DNA of 64,000 bases from Trematomus loennbergii (lineage: Eukaryota > Chordata > Actinopteri > Perciformes > Nototheniidae): assembly GCA_012861695.1 (NCBI GenBank), contig JAAOOA010001682.1, forward strand, positions 1-64,000, given 5' to 3'. The position numbers and the translations under genes were made by a program. Shown here in pieces: positions 42,301 to 53,310 of the stretch (positions within the stretch are counted from its first letter, which is position 1; every line of letters begins with the position of its first letter). The notes below the pieces were generated by a model. It did no database searches, was not told the origin of the DNA, and worked only from the letters and a program-made list of their open reading frames with translations.

Positions 42301-45300
42301 GAAATGTGCATATCTTACTAAAGTTGACTATAATGTACAACTAACACACTGGGAGAAATACAGGTCAACAAAACTACCCCAACAAGTAGCACTTACTGCA
42401 TTACACTCAAGTCAGTGCCTGTGTTTCAGTAATTTGGGTGACAAATAGATTGAACAAATGGTGAGCATTTGAGAAACAATATTCTGTTGAATTCCTCACA
42501 ACCAGACAACCCAAAGAGAAGCACTTATGAAGACCAAAATCATTAGTGTTTGCTTTAGGGTAATCTGAATGTGATTTCAATGACATATAATTCTTCCTTT
42601 ACAGTCTGTAGCATTTGTCATGTTCAACCGCCCCAACGAGAAGCACTATTGAATCAGACTCAGACCAATGCTCACGTTGGTTCAATATCAAAGACTTGCA
42701 ACTTTTCATGGCTTATGGTTTCCACGTGGGTTTTCCACCATCTTCTCTGACTTTTCTTTTTGTCTTAAAAAAAACTTTAAATAAACATGCATATGAACAT
42801 ATAGATAACACGCTGGATGATGCTGGGTCAGCAAAACTACCCCAACAAAAGCACTTACTGCAATGTAAACAAAGTTAGTGTTTTTGTAAAGGTTATCATA
42901 ATGACCAAATCTGAACTCTGAAGACTGAAATGATATTGTATGGAATCAGATACAAATAGATGCAACAAATGTGAGCATTTGAGAAACAATCTTTCTGTTG
43001 AATTCCTCACAACCAAGACAACCCAAAGAGAAGCACTTATGAAGAAAACAATACATTAGTGTTTGCTTTAGGGTAATCTGAATGAGATTTCAAGAATGTT
43101 AGTTATAGTCTGTAGCATTTGTCCCCCACACCGCCCCAACAGGAAGCACTTGCTGAATTAAATTGCAAATCAATGCTCAAGTTGGGCCAATATCAAAGAC
43201 TTTCAATTTCCTACAGTAAAGGCATCTTCCATAATGATTTTACCGTTTTCCAAGGGTTCCTTTCCAACATCTCCTTTGCTGTGTCTCAGTGGAAGTGTTG
43301 TTTCTTGCAAATGTACCCTTCTTAAGTACTGAATGCAGACATTTCCAGCCAACCCCCCTCAGTTTTGATTGCTTTCAACGACCATTGTAAGTAAACACCC
43401 GCACTCTCAACCATCACCTGATCTGAACGGACTGCTATCACCTAACAAGTGGTCAATCAGAGTTGTTGATGTTTCTCGTTGCAACTCTGGCAGCAGCAGC
43501 AATACTTAAACAATGCTAAGAAGCTCAGGCAATGAATATCCACTTCAGAAGGCACATTCAGCTTAAGTCTCCAAATCAAATCTTGAGATAATGTGTATCA
43601 CTGCATGTCAATACTATGCAATCTACAGGTAACTTCTGTAGTAATATAGTACAGAATAATGACTCATTTTGAAGTTGGGAGGTGACTGCATTCTGTCCAT
43701 ACTCAAAGACATAGACTATAGTTGAAATGTGCATATCTTACTAAAGTTGAATACTAATGTACAACTAACACACTGGAGAAATACAGGTCAACAAAACTAC
43801 CCCAACAAGTAGCACTTACTGCATTACACTCAAGTCAGTGCCTGTGTTTGGGTAATTTTGGTGACAAATACATGCAATAAATGGTGAGCATTTGAGAAAC
43901 AATATTTCTGTTGAATTCCTCACAACCAAGACAACCCCAAAGAGAAGCACTTATGAAACCAAAATCATTAGTGTTTTGCTTTAGGGTAATCTGAATGAGA
44001 TTTCAATGACATATAATACTTCCTTTACAGTCTGTAGCATTTGTCATGTTCAACCGCCCCAAAGAGAAGCACTTATTGAATTCAGACTCAGACCAATGCT
44101 CACGTTGGTTCAATATCAAAGACTTGCAACTCTTCATGGCTTATGAGTTTCCACGTGGGTTTTCCACCATCTTCTCTGACTTTTCTTGTTGTCTTAAAAA
44201 AAACTTAAAATGAAACATTGCATATGAACATATAGATAACACGCTGGATGATGCTGGGTCAGCAAAACTACCCCAACAAAAGCACTTACTGCAATGTAAA
44301 CAAAGTTAGTGTTTTTGTAAAGGTTATCATAATGACCAAATCTGAACTCTGAAGACTGAAATGATATTGTATGTGATGGAATCAGATACAAATAGATGCA
44401 ACAAATTGTGAGCATTTGAGAAACAATATTTCTGTTGAATTCCTCACAACCAAGACAACCCCAAAGAGAAGCACTTATGAAGAAAACAATACATTAGTGT
44501 TTTGCTTTAGGGTAATCTGAATGAGATTTCAATGACATGTTTAGTTATAGTCTGTAGCATTTGTCCTCTTCCACCCCAACAGGAAGCACTTGCTGAATTC
44601 ATTTGCAAACCAATCCTCAAGTTGGGCCAATATCAAAGACTTTCAATTTCCTACAGTAAAGGCATCTTCCATCATGATTTTACCGTTTTCCAAGGGGTTC
44701 CTTTCCAACATCTCCTTTGCTGTGTCTCAGTGGAAGTGTTGTTTCTTGCAAAGATGTACCCTTCTTAAGTACTGAATGCAGACATTTCCAGCCAACCCCG
44801 CCTCAGTTTGATTGCTTTCAACGACCATTGTAAGTAAACACCCGCACTCTCAACCATCACCTGATATGAACGGACTGCTATCACCTAACAAGTGGTCAAT
44901 CAGAGTTGTTGATGTTTCTCGTTGCAACTCTGGCAGCAGCAGCAATGCTTAAACAATGCTAAGAAGCTCAGGCAATGAATATCCACTTCAGAAGGCACAT
45001 TCAGCTTAAGCCTCCAAATCAAATATTGAGATAATATGTATCACTGCATGTCAATAATATGCAATCTACAGGTAACTTCTGTAGTAATATAGTACAGAAT
45101 AATGACTCATTTTGAAGTTGGGAGGTGACTGCATTCTGTCCATACTCAAAGACATAGACTATAGTTGAAATGTTCATATCTTACTAAAGTTGAATACTAA
45201 TGTACAACTAACACACTGGGAGAAATACAGGTCAACAAAACTACCCCAACAAGTAGCACTTACTGCATTACACTCAAGTCAGTGCCTGTGTTTGGGTAAT

Positions 45301-48300
45301 TTTGGTGACAAATACATGCAATAAATGGTGAGCATTTGAGAAACAATATTTCTGTTGAATTCCTCACAACCAAGACAACCCCAAAGAGAAGCACTTATGA
45401 AGAAAAAAAAACATTAGTGTTTTGCTTTAGAGATTTCAATGACATAGTAAAGGCATCTTCCATCATGATTTTACCGTTTTCCAAGGGGTTCCTTTCCAAC
45501 ATCTCCTTTGCTGTGCCTCAGTGGAAGTGTTGTTTCTTGCAAAGATGTACCCTTCTTAAGTACTGAATGCAGACATTTCCAGCCAACCCCGCCTCAGTTT
45601 TGATTGCTTTCAACGACCATTGTAAGTAAACACCCGCACTCTCAACCATCACCTGATCTGAACGGACTGCTATCACCTAACAAGTGGTCAATCAGAGTTG
45701 TTGATGTTTCTCGTTGCAACTCTGGCAGCAGCAGCAATACTTAAACAATGCTAAGAAGCTCAGGCAATGAATATCCACTTCAGAAGGCACATTCAGCTTA
45801 AGTCTCCAAATCAAATCTGAGATAATGTGTATCACTGCATGTCAATACTATGCAATCTACAGGTAACTTCTGTAGTAATATAGTACAGAATAATGACTCA
45901 TTTTGAAGTTGGGAGGTGACTGCATTCTGTCCATACTCAAAGACATAGACTATAGTTGAAATGTTCATATCTTACTAAAGTTGAATACTAATGTACAACT
46001 AACACACTGGGAGAAATACAGGTCAACAAAACTACCCCAACAAGTAGCACTTACTGCATTACACTCAAGTCAGTGCCTGTGTTTGGGTAATTTTGGTGAC
46101 AAATACTGCAATAAATGGTGAGCATTTGAGAAACAATATTTCTGTTGAATTCCTCACAACCAAGACAACCCCAAAGAGAAGCACTTATGAAGACCAAAAT
46201 CATTAGTGTTTTGCTTTAGGGTAATCTGAATGAGATTTCAATGACATATAATACTTCCTTTACAGTCTGTAGCATTTGTCATGTTCAACCGCCCCAAAGA
46301 GAAGCACTTATTGAATTCAGACTCAGACCAATGCTCACGTTGGTTCAATATCAAAGACTTGCAACTCTTCATGGCTTATGAGTTTTCCACGTGGGTTTTC
46401 CACCATCTTCTCTGACTTTTCTTGTTGTCTTAAAAAAAACTTAAAATGAAACATTGCATATGAACATATAGATAACACGCTGGATGATGCTGGGTCAGCA
46501 AAACTACCCCAACAAAAGCACTTACTGCAATGTAAACAAAGTTAGTGTTTTGTAAAGGTTATCATAATGACCAAATCTGAACTCTGAAGACTGAAATGAT
46601 ATTGTATGTGATGGAATCAGATACAAATAGATGCAACAAATTGTGAGCATTTGAGAAACAATATTTCTGTTGAATTCCTCACAACCAAGACAACCCCAAA
46701 GAGAAGCACTTATGAAGAAAACAATACATTAGTGTTTTGCTTTAGGGTAATCTGAATGAGATTTCAATGACATGTTTAGTTATAGTCTGTAGCATTTGTC
46801 CTCTTCCACCCCAACAGGAAGCACTTGCTGAATTCATTTGCAAACAATCCTCAAGTTGGGCCAATATCAAAGACTTTCAATTTCCTACAGTAAAGGCATC
46901 TTCCATCATGATTTTACCGTTTTCCAAGGGGTTCCTTTCCAACATCTCCTTTGCTGTGTCTCATGGAAGTGTTGTTTCTTGCAAAGATGTACCCTTCTTA
47001 AGTACTGAATGCAGACATTTCCAGCCAACCCCGCCTCAGTTTTGATTGCTTTCAACGACCATTGTAAGTAAACACCCGCACTCTCAACCATCACCTGATA
47101 TGAACGGACTGCTATCACCTAACAAGTGGTCAATCAGAGTTGTTGATGTTTCTCGTTGCAACTCTGGCAGCAGCAGCAATGCTTAAACAATGCTAAGAAG
47201 CTCAGGCAATGAATATCCACTTCAGAAGGCACATTCAGCTTAAGCCTCCAAATCAAATATTGAGATAATATGTATCACTGCATGTCAATAATATGCAATC
47301 TACAGGTAACTTCTGTAGTAATATAGTACAGAATAATGACTCATTTTGAAGTTGGGAGGTGACTGCATTCTGTCCATACTCAAAGACATAGACTATAGTT
47401 GAAATGTTCATATCTTACTAAAGTTGAATACTAATGTACAACTAACACACTGGGAGAAATACAGGTCAACAAAACTACCCCAACAAGTAGCACTTACTGC
47501 ATTACACTCAAGTCAGTGCCTGTGTTTGGGTAATTTTGGTGACAAATACATGCAATAAATGGTGAGCATTTGAGAAACAATATTTCTGTTGAATTCCTCA
47601 CAACCAAGACAACCCCAAAGAGAAGCACTTATGAAGAAAAAAAAACATTAGTGTTTTGCTTTAGAGATTTCAATGACATAGTAAAGGCATCTTCCATCAT
47701 GATTTTACCGTTTTCCAAGGGGTTCCTTTCCAACATCTCCTTTGCTGTGCCTCAGTGGAAGTGTTGTTTCTTACAAAGATGTACCCTTCTTAAGTACTGA
47801 ATGCAGACATTTCCAGCCAACCCCGCCTCAGTTTTGATTGCTTTCAACGACCATTGTAAGTAAACACCCGCACTCTCAACCATCACCTGATATGAACGGA
47901 CTGCTATCACCTAACAAGTGATCAATCAGAGTTGTTGATGTTTCTCGTTGCAACTCTGGCAGCAGCAGCAATACTTAAACAATGCTAAGAAGCTCAGGCA
48001 ATGAATATCCACTTCAGAAGGCACATTCAGCTTAAGTCTCCAAATCAAATCTTGAGATAATATGTATCACTGCATGTCAATAATATGCAATCTACAGGTA
48101 ACTTCTGTAGTAATATAGTACAGAATAATGACTCATTATGAAGTTGGGAGGTGACTGCATTCTGTCCATACTCAAAGACATAAACTATAGTTGAAATGTA
48201 CATATCTTACTAAAGTTGACTACTAATGTACAACTAACACACTGGGAGAAATAAAGGTCAACAAAACTACCCCAACAAGTAGCACTTACTGCATTACACT

Positions 48301-48761
48301 CAAGTCAGTGCCTGTGTTTGGGTAATTTTGGTGACAAATACATGCAATAAATGGTGAGCATTTGAGAAACAATATTTCTGTTGAATTCCTCACAACCAAG
48401 ACAACCCCAAAGAGAAGCACTTATGAAGACCAAAATCATTAGTGTTTTGCTTTAGGGTAATCTGAATGAGATTTCAATGACATATAATACTTCCTTTACA
48501 GTCTGTAGCATTTGTCATGTTCAACCGCCCCAAAGAGAAGCACTTATTGAATTCAGACTCAGACCAATGCTCACGTTGGTTCAATATCAAAGACTTGCAA
48601 CTCTTCATGGCTTATGAGTTTCCACGTGGGGTTTTCCACCATCTTCTCTGACTTTTCTTTTGTCTTCTAATATATGACGTAAAAATAAAGTGTGCATATG
48701 AACATATAGATAACACATTGGATGATGCAGGGTCAACAAAACTACCCCAACAAAAGCACTT

Positions 48762-48938
48762 CACTAGCAAGAACCACGCCACAACGGTGTGATGTTGTAC
48801 ATTTATTGAAGTAACATGTGAGGGATATGAGGGGGGTGAAGAGATGATCTGGGAGGACGAGCTATGGTCCGTGCAGTGGAGACTCAGAGTGGGGGTTCCG
48901 TCTCCGGCAGGATCTGCGTGGGCTGATTGCGGTCCCCC
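48762..48938 (-). repeat. Ngaro split direct repeat B2
   Basis: 177 bp beginning (plus strand) CACTAGCAAGAACCACGCC and ending TTGCGGTCCCCC. An AATAAA on the minus strand (plus-strand TTTATT near 48,801) may be the polyadenylation signal. Confidence 0.93.
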
Positions 48939-49096
48939 GGACGATACCTTGAATTAATGTTAGTATAAGCAGTATACAGATATGCACCGTTTAGATATAA
49001 ATGGTGCTGGCAGAGGATGTAGGAATGAGGGATGAAAGTATCGCTCGGTGTGAGTCGGAAGGGAACTATATGGGTAGAAGGGTAAGGGAGGGTGGG

Positions 49097-49220
49097 TTGA
49101 AAGATGAGACAAGCGGTGGCCGGAAGCTTTTGCCGGATATAAATAGGGGTGGCCGTGGTTTGAGGCGGAGTTTTAGGCGTGGCCATGCTCCTGAACCTAT
49201 GTTAACATTTAACCTCATTT
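49097..49220 (-). repeat. Ngaro split direct repeat A2
   Basis: Matches A1 over 124 bp, including CCGGATATAAATAGGGGTGG (a TATA-like ATATAAATA). Between A2 and B2 lies a 158-bp stretch (48,939-49,096) not found elsewhere in the element. Confidence 0.93.
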
Positions 49221-49397
49221 CACTAGCAAGAACCACGCCACAACGGTGTGATGTTGTACATTTATTGAAGTAACATGTGAGGGATATGAGGGGGGTGAAG
49301 AGATGATCTGGGAGGACGAGCTATGGTCCGTGCAGTGGAGACTCAGAGTGGGGGTTCCGTCTCCGGCAGGATCTGCGTGGGCTGATTGCGGTCCCCC
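49221..49397 (-). repeat. Ngaro split direct repeat B1
   Basis: 177 bp, near-identical to B2. It follows the recombinase stop codon almost immediately and abuts A2 directly, providing the circular-junction template typical of these elements. Confidence 0.93.
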
Positions 49398-49409
49398 AAA
49401 AGAGTCAGA

Positions 49410-50318
49410 TTAAATGGAACCGAGTTGAGCGTGTGCTTGTCTGAGATCATTGAGATTGTTACGGATGTAAGTGTGGTAAGCTTGGGATGACCAGCGGCCC
49501 AGGACCTGGATGGTTTGGTCGGAGATGCCCAGTCTCGCTGCTGTGGACGCTGCGCCAATGCGGAAGGAATGGCTCGAATAGTGTTCTGAGCATATCCCCG
49601 AAATGAGCAAGACATTGTGGAAGTGTTTCTGGAACCAGAAACGTGTGGCCATTTTCCCTGTTTCGGTGAGAAAGAGTGGGTGTTGAGGCGTTGCGTGTGC
49701 AGCATACCTCGTGCTGAGGTATTTGGTTAGTGGCTCGTATGGGCTGAGATACGAGTTCAGGCGGAAGATGTGGATGGGAAAAGAGATTCCCAGCTGATCT
49801 GTTTTACTCCTGCGGAGTGTGAATATGAGAGAGTCGTTTGTGTGGAGGGATATGTCGGATAGGCTGGGGTGGTGGTGAGGGTTGTAGGCGGATGAAGTGG
49901 GTGCGAATTCGGAGCATCGCAGGAAGCCGAAGAATGCTAGCAGGAACATGCATTCTAGGGTAAGGTCGACCGTTGGTGATAAGTATCCCGAGCGTAGGGA
50001 ACGGATGCAGAGGCTGAGAAGGTCGGATGTGAGTGGCAGCCGTTTGGCTGTGACAGAGGGTTCCTGCTTACGTAAGCCTTTGATAAGCATGGTGACATGG
50101 CTATGGGATGTGGAAGGACATGGTTGGCCGCTGGCTATTTTAATGAAGAAGTTAATTCCGGCCAAGTATGTCTGAATGGTGGATATCCGGCACTTGCGGA
50201 TGGAATGAGTGTGAGTGATGAAATTGCAGACGGACATGACGTCCAGAGTGGGGAATGGTAGCTGGTATGTGCCGTGGTATGCCTTAAAGCAATTCCAGCC
50301 CGTGAGGTAGGCTGACAA
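49410..50318 (-). CDS. Tyrosine recombinase of the Ngaro element
   Basis: This recombinase would integrate the circular element DNA. The 302-codon frame shows an N-terminal SAM-like region (about 1-100, TIQTYLAGINFFIK) and a catalytic domain with R134 (GFLRCSEF), H250 and R253 (SSHSFRIGAAS), W276 in the HxxR-following LGRW motif, and nucleophile candidate Y284 (YHTYIR; Y281 is the alternative). The frame is open further upstream, overlapping the RT/RNase H 3' end (reading LTHASREAILNSLAPSTLS). The true start is therefore probably near 50,390, or it is made by recoding from the upstream frame. Looks intact. Confidence 0.9.
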   Translation of the reverse strand: MSAYLTGWNCFKAYHGTYQLPFPTLDVMSVCNFITHTHSIRKCRISTIQTYLAGINFFIKIASGQPCPSTSHSHVTMLIKGLRKQEPSVTAKRLPLTSDLLSLCIRSLRSGYLSPTVDLTLECMFLLAFFGFLRCSEFAPTSSAYNPHHHPSLSDISLHTNDSLIFTLRRSKTDQLGISFPIHIFRLNSYLSPYEPLTKYLSTRYAAHATPQHPLFLTETGKMATRFWFQKHFHNVLLISGICSEHYSSHSFRIGAASTAARLGISDQTIQVLGRWSSQAYHTYIRNNLNDLRQAHAQLGSI

Positions 50319-50386
50319 GGTGCTTGGGGCAAGGCTGTTGAGGATGGCTTCCCGTGAAGCATGTGTGAGCAGTTCCAGCTGTGGGT

Positions 50387-51520
50387 TCAGTTGAATGTGG
50401 TGGCTGAAAACGGTGGGACTGGTGTGGGATGGAGATCCGCCTCTGGGGCCGAGTTCCTGAATTTCTGAAATTGGAAACGAGACAGAGAGTCAGCGATGCC
50501 GTTCTCATGACCTGGGATGTGTGCTGCTTTGAGGATGAACTGGTGTTTGGCGGAGATTAAAGTGAGTCTGCGGAGGAACTGCATGATGACTAGGGAGCGA
50601 GATCGGCCTTTGTTAAGGATCTCGACGACTGCGCTGTTGTCGGTGTGGATGAGTATGGCTTTCCTAGACCATTCGTGCCCCCAAAGAATGGCAGCTATGA
50701 TAATGGGATATAGTTCGTGAAGTGCGGATGAAGGAGAAAGCGTCTGTGAATTGAGCGCTGTGAACTCTGGGGGCCAGGTGGATGCGAACCATCTCCCTGC
50801 GTAGTAGCCGCCGAAGCCTATGGAGGGGGCTGCGTCGGTGAAGAGTTGGATATCCTCTGGTTTGGTGATGAAGTCGTCGTAAAAGAAAGAGATGCCGTTC
50901 CACGAGGACAAGAAATCCTGCCAAAGGTGCATTTCCATTTTGCATGCGTCGTCGAGGACTAGTCGATCGTGGATGGAGGGGACTGAGGCCGCTCTGTTAA
51001 GCAGGTTGGATAAGAATGGTTTTGCTTGGGGTATTATGCGGATGGCGTAATTTAGGTGGCCGAGGAGGGCTAACAGCTGCCGTTTCGTGCATCTGTCTGC
51101 CTGTAAGTAGTTTGACAGGAGGAGAGTGATGCGCTGTACTTTCTCTGAGGGTAGAGAAGCCTGGAAAGACATTGAGTCCAGGGTGATACCTAGAAACTCG
51201 ATGGAGGTATTAGGCCCTGAGGTTTTCTCTTCAGACAGAGGGATGCCGAGGTCTGAAAATGTTTGTATGAGTGTGCTCAGCCCGTGGCGGGGGGGTGAGG
51301 ATGGTGGAGTGACGATGAGGAAGTCGTCAAGGAGATGGAGCACGTAGGGGAGTCTGTGGTTGTTTATCAAGATCCAGCACAGAGCTTCTGAAAGGGAATC
51401 GAAGATTTTGGGACTGCTTCTGCAGCCGAATGTGAGGCGTACTGAGAAGTAATAGGCTCCCTTCCAGTATACTCCGAAGAAACGCCAGAAGTCTGGGTGA
51501 ATAGGCAGATTTGAATGCAC
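50387..51520 (-). CDS. Reverse transcriptase/RNase H of the Ngaro element, main part
   Basis: The frame starts inside the RT palm. RLTFGCRSSPKIFDSL resembles RT motif B, and HLLDDFLIV carries the catalytic DD (about residues 63-70). RNase H follows with D (IQLFTDAAP), E (ALHELYPI), D (IHTDNSAVV) and a final D (GIADSLSR). The upstream part (IGPFDSPPFP to SKADITSAFK with the first catalytic D) lies in another phase at 51,327-51,767, so one base has been lost near 51,500-51,515. This is either a real inactivating mutation or an assembly error. Its C-terminus overlaps the recombinase frame. Confidence 0.88.
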   Translation of the reverse strand: MHSNLPIHPDFWRFFGVYWKGAYYFSVRLTFGCRSSPKIFDSLSEALCWILINNHRLPYVLHLLDDFLIVTPPSSPPRHGLSTLIQTFSDLGIPLSEEKTSGPNTSIEFLGITLDSMSFQASLPSEKVQRITLLLSNYLQADRCTKRQLLALLGHLNYAIRIIPQAKPFLSNLLNRAASVPSIHDRLVLDDACKMEMHLWQDFLSSWNGISFFYDDFITKPEDIQLFTDAAPSIGFGGYYAGRWFASTWPPEFTALNSQTLSPSSALHELYPIIIAAILWGHEWSRKAILIHTDNSAVVEILNKGRSRSLVIMQFLRRLTLISAKHQFILKAAHIPGHENGIADSLSRFQFQKFRNSAPEADLHPTPVPPFSATTFN

Positions 51521-51998
51521 TGGTGATGTCTGCCTTAGAGAGCCATGCTGCTGCTGAGCGGATGAGGGTGATGGCGTGGTCGATGTTTGCGTATTGCATT
51601 GAAAAGTCTGGGCTTGGGATGACGCTATTAATGCTCGGGATGGCTGAGCCGTGTGGAGAAGACAGGTCTATTATGAGCCTCTTTTTTCCCGAGTATTTCC
51701 GAGTAGCTATGCCTATTGGACTGATGCGGAACACTGGAAAGGGGGGACTGTCGAATGGGCCTATCATGAATCCTTCTTTGACTTCTTTAGCCAGTAAAGT
51801 GTCAACGGTGTGAGGTTCTGTTAACGCGGACTGAAGGTTGTGGCAGATGTGAGATGTGTCGGGCAGTATTGCTATGCCTGGGTGGAACCCGTGGGAGAAG
51901 CCGTGGGTGAGAAAGTAAACGAACTGTCTATCTGGATGATTAACTAAGGCTGTAGCTAAGTTGCTTACCCTGACGGGTGTGCTGAGGTGCCGTGCTAG
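51510..51998 (-). CDS. RT N-terminal part, in phase with gag across UGA
   Basis: From the UGA at 51,999-52,001 the same frame stays open as LARHLSTPVRVSNLATALVN and on through LLAKEVKEGFMIGPFDSPPF to DITSAFK. It contains the RT fingers and the palm aspartate. There is no early Met; the first lies at 51,767, well inside the domain. Expression therefore probably depends on readthrough or another recoding event. Confidence 0.8.
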
Positions 51999-53310
51999 TC
52001 AGTCTGCTGGTGTAGTTGGGTTGTGAGGGCAGGTGCTCCTGGCGTGAGCGCCGCCACAGAAGGAGCAGATGTGCATGAGGCGGCAGCTAGAAAGAGAGCA
52101 GCCTAAGTCGTTGAAGTTGTTGCACACCATCCTGCCTCCCTGGTAGAGGACTGGCCTTCCGTGTCTGTCGACGCCCTTTGGAGCGGGGGCGTTGGCTGGT
52201 GAGCGTTTGAATGCGGCCCTAGGGATGATGGGAGGTGGAGGTGCGGCGAATGATAGGCGGTCGGGGACTGAGGCGTTGCCTCTTGATGGAAAGGGGCGTG
52301 GGCGGGGTGGCTCGGGTTGTGGGGCGCTGACTGAGCAAGCTGTGGCCGGGTGGGAGGGGGCTTCGCATATTTGGCACGAGAGGGATGCGCGTGCTGCAAA
52401 GATGCGGCAGTAAAGCTCGGAGTCCAGAGCGCCCCAGTATGTTCCCTGATTGAACTGGTTGATGCGGCCGGCGGCTTGGCTAGCGAAGTGGATGTGGTAG
52501 GTGTAAAACCCTGAGCCTCCGAAGCGTAAGGCCATGTCGAGCTCTATGCGGAGGTACTCGTCTAACTCGGGTCTGCGTGTGGGGTAGACTGAGCAGATGA
52601 CGTCGCGGTAGAGGGAAAACGCTAGGGCGAACTCTGCAGGGGTTAAGTCCTTAGACCTCTGAGGTGATGGATTTCGCAGCTGGACTAAACCGAAGTTGGT
52701 CTGTATTTCCCTGGGCTGGCTAGTGTCAATGATTGAAGGATGTAGAAGCTGAGCCAAGTCTACATAGTTACCTAAAAGAATCTGCTGGCGCAAGGCGAGG
52801 GACACGGGGGAAGGGCGATAGGCTAATGAGGCTGGCTGGATGGGTGGTGTTGCTGTGGCTAGAGTGTAGCTGGTTGCACAGGGAGGAAAAACATTTGGGT
52901 GTTGGGGAAGGGATGGGGTAGGGATGGGGGGAGGGGGAGGGGGAAAAGGTAGAGCAGTTGGAAAGGAAGATACTAGGTAAGAATCGGCTGAAAGGTTAGC
53001 ATGTGGCATGGCCCCTGCCCCTTGGTTTACTGGGTGGGACGCTGTTGCTACGGGGTTAGCTGCTAAGGAAGGAAGGTAAGCGGAAGAAGAAGGGATGGAG
53101 GGATGAAGGGATGTATGTGCATGGGGATTTTGTGAAGCCTGTGGGCACAAGGATGAGAGAAAGGTTGAAATGAGCTGAGACATGTCAGACACAGAGAGAG
53201 CAGGCACAGAGGGCAATACCACCTGGCCCCCGCCAGGGGGTGCTAGTGAGTCGGGCTGTGTCCGTGGAGGAGGACGGAGGCCTGTGACGTCACGACCCGT
53301 GGTGCGCGCG
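51999..53310 (-). CDS. Gag-like protein of the Ngaro element
   Basis: Pro/Ser/Ala-rich N-terminal half. A conserved-looking central domain contains LDEYLRIELDMALRFGGSGF and HFASQAAGRINQFNQGTYWG. Cys/His clusters follow: CQICEAPSHPATAC, CNNFNDLGCSLSSCRLMHIC and CSFCGGAHARSTC. The last resembles retroviral-type and Ngaro/DIRS gag zinc knuckles. The frame is open upstream of the GTG at 53,222 and overlaps the end of the SAP-like frame, so the two were probably one protein split by a frame change in a (CG)n tract. It ends at UGA 51,999-52,001. Confidence 0.82.

Larger units (their letters stand above)
34140..48761 (+). repeat. Dimeric ~1.43-kb macrosatellite, first block
   Basis: Alternating A and B half-units in one orientation. 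The B start motif TCTGTAGCATTTGTCCTCTT is at 34,594, 36,024, 37,462, 38,144, 39,580, 41,018, 41,697, 43,109 (variant), 44,551 and 46,786. The A start motif TCTGTAGCATTTGTCATGTT is at 35,511, 36,945, 39,063, 40,504, 42,605, 44,031, 46,266 and 48,502. The usual B-to-B period is about 1,437 bp, with shorter 680-bp steps at 37,462-38,144 and 41,018-41,697. Headless B copies are at about 45,447 and 47,681. A and B half-units are themselves related along most of their length, so the dimer arose from an older monomer. Confidence 0.95.
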
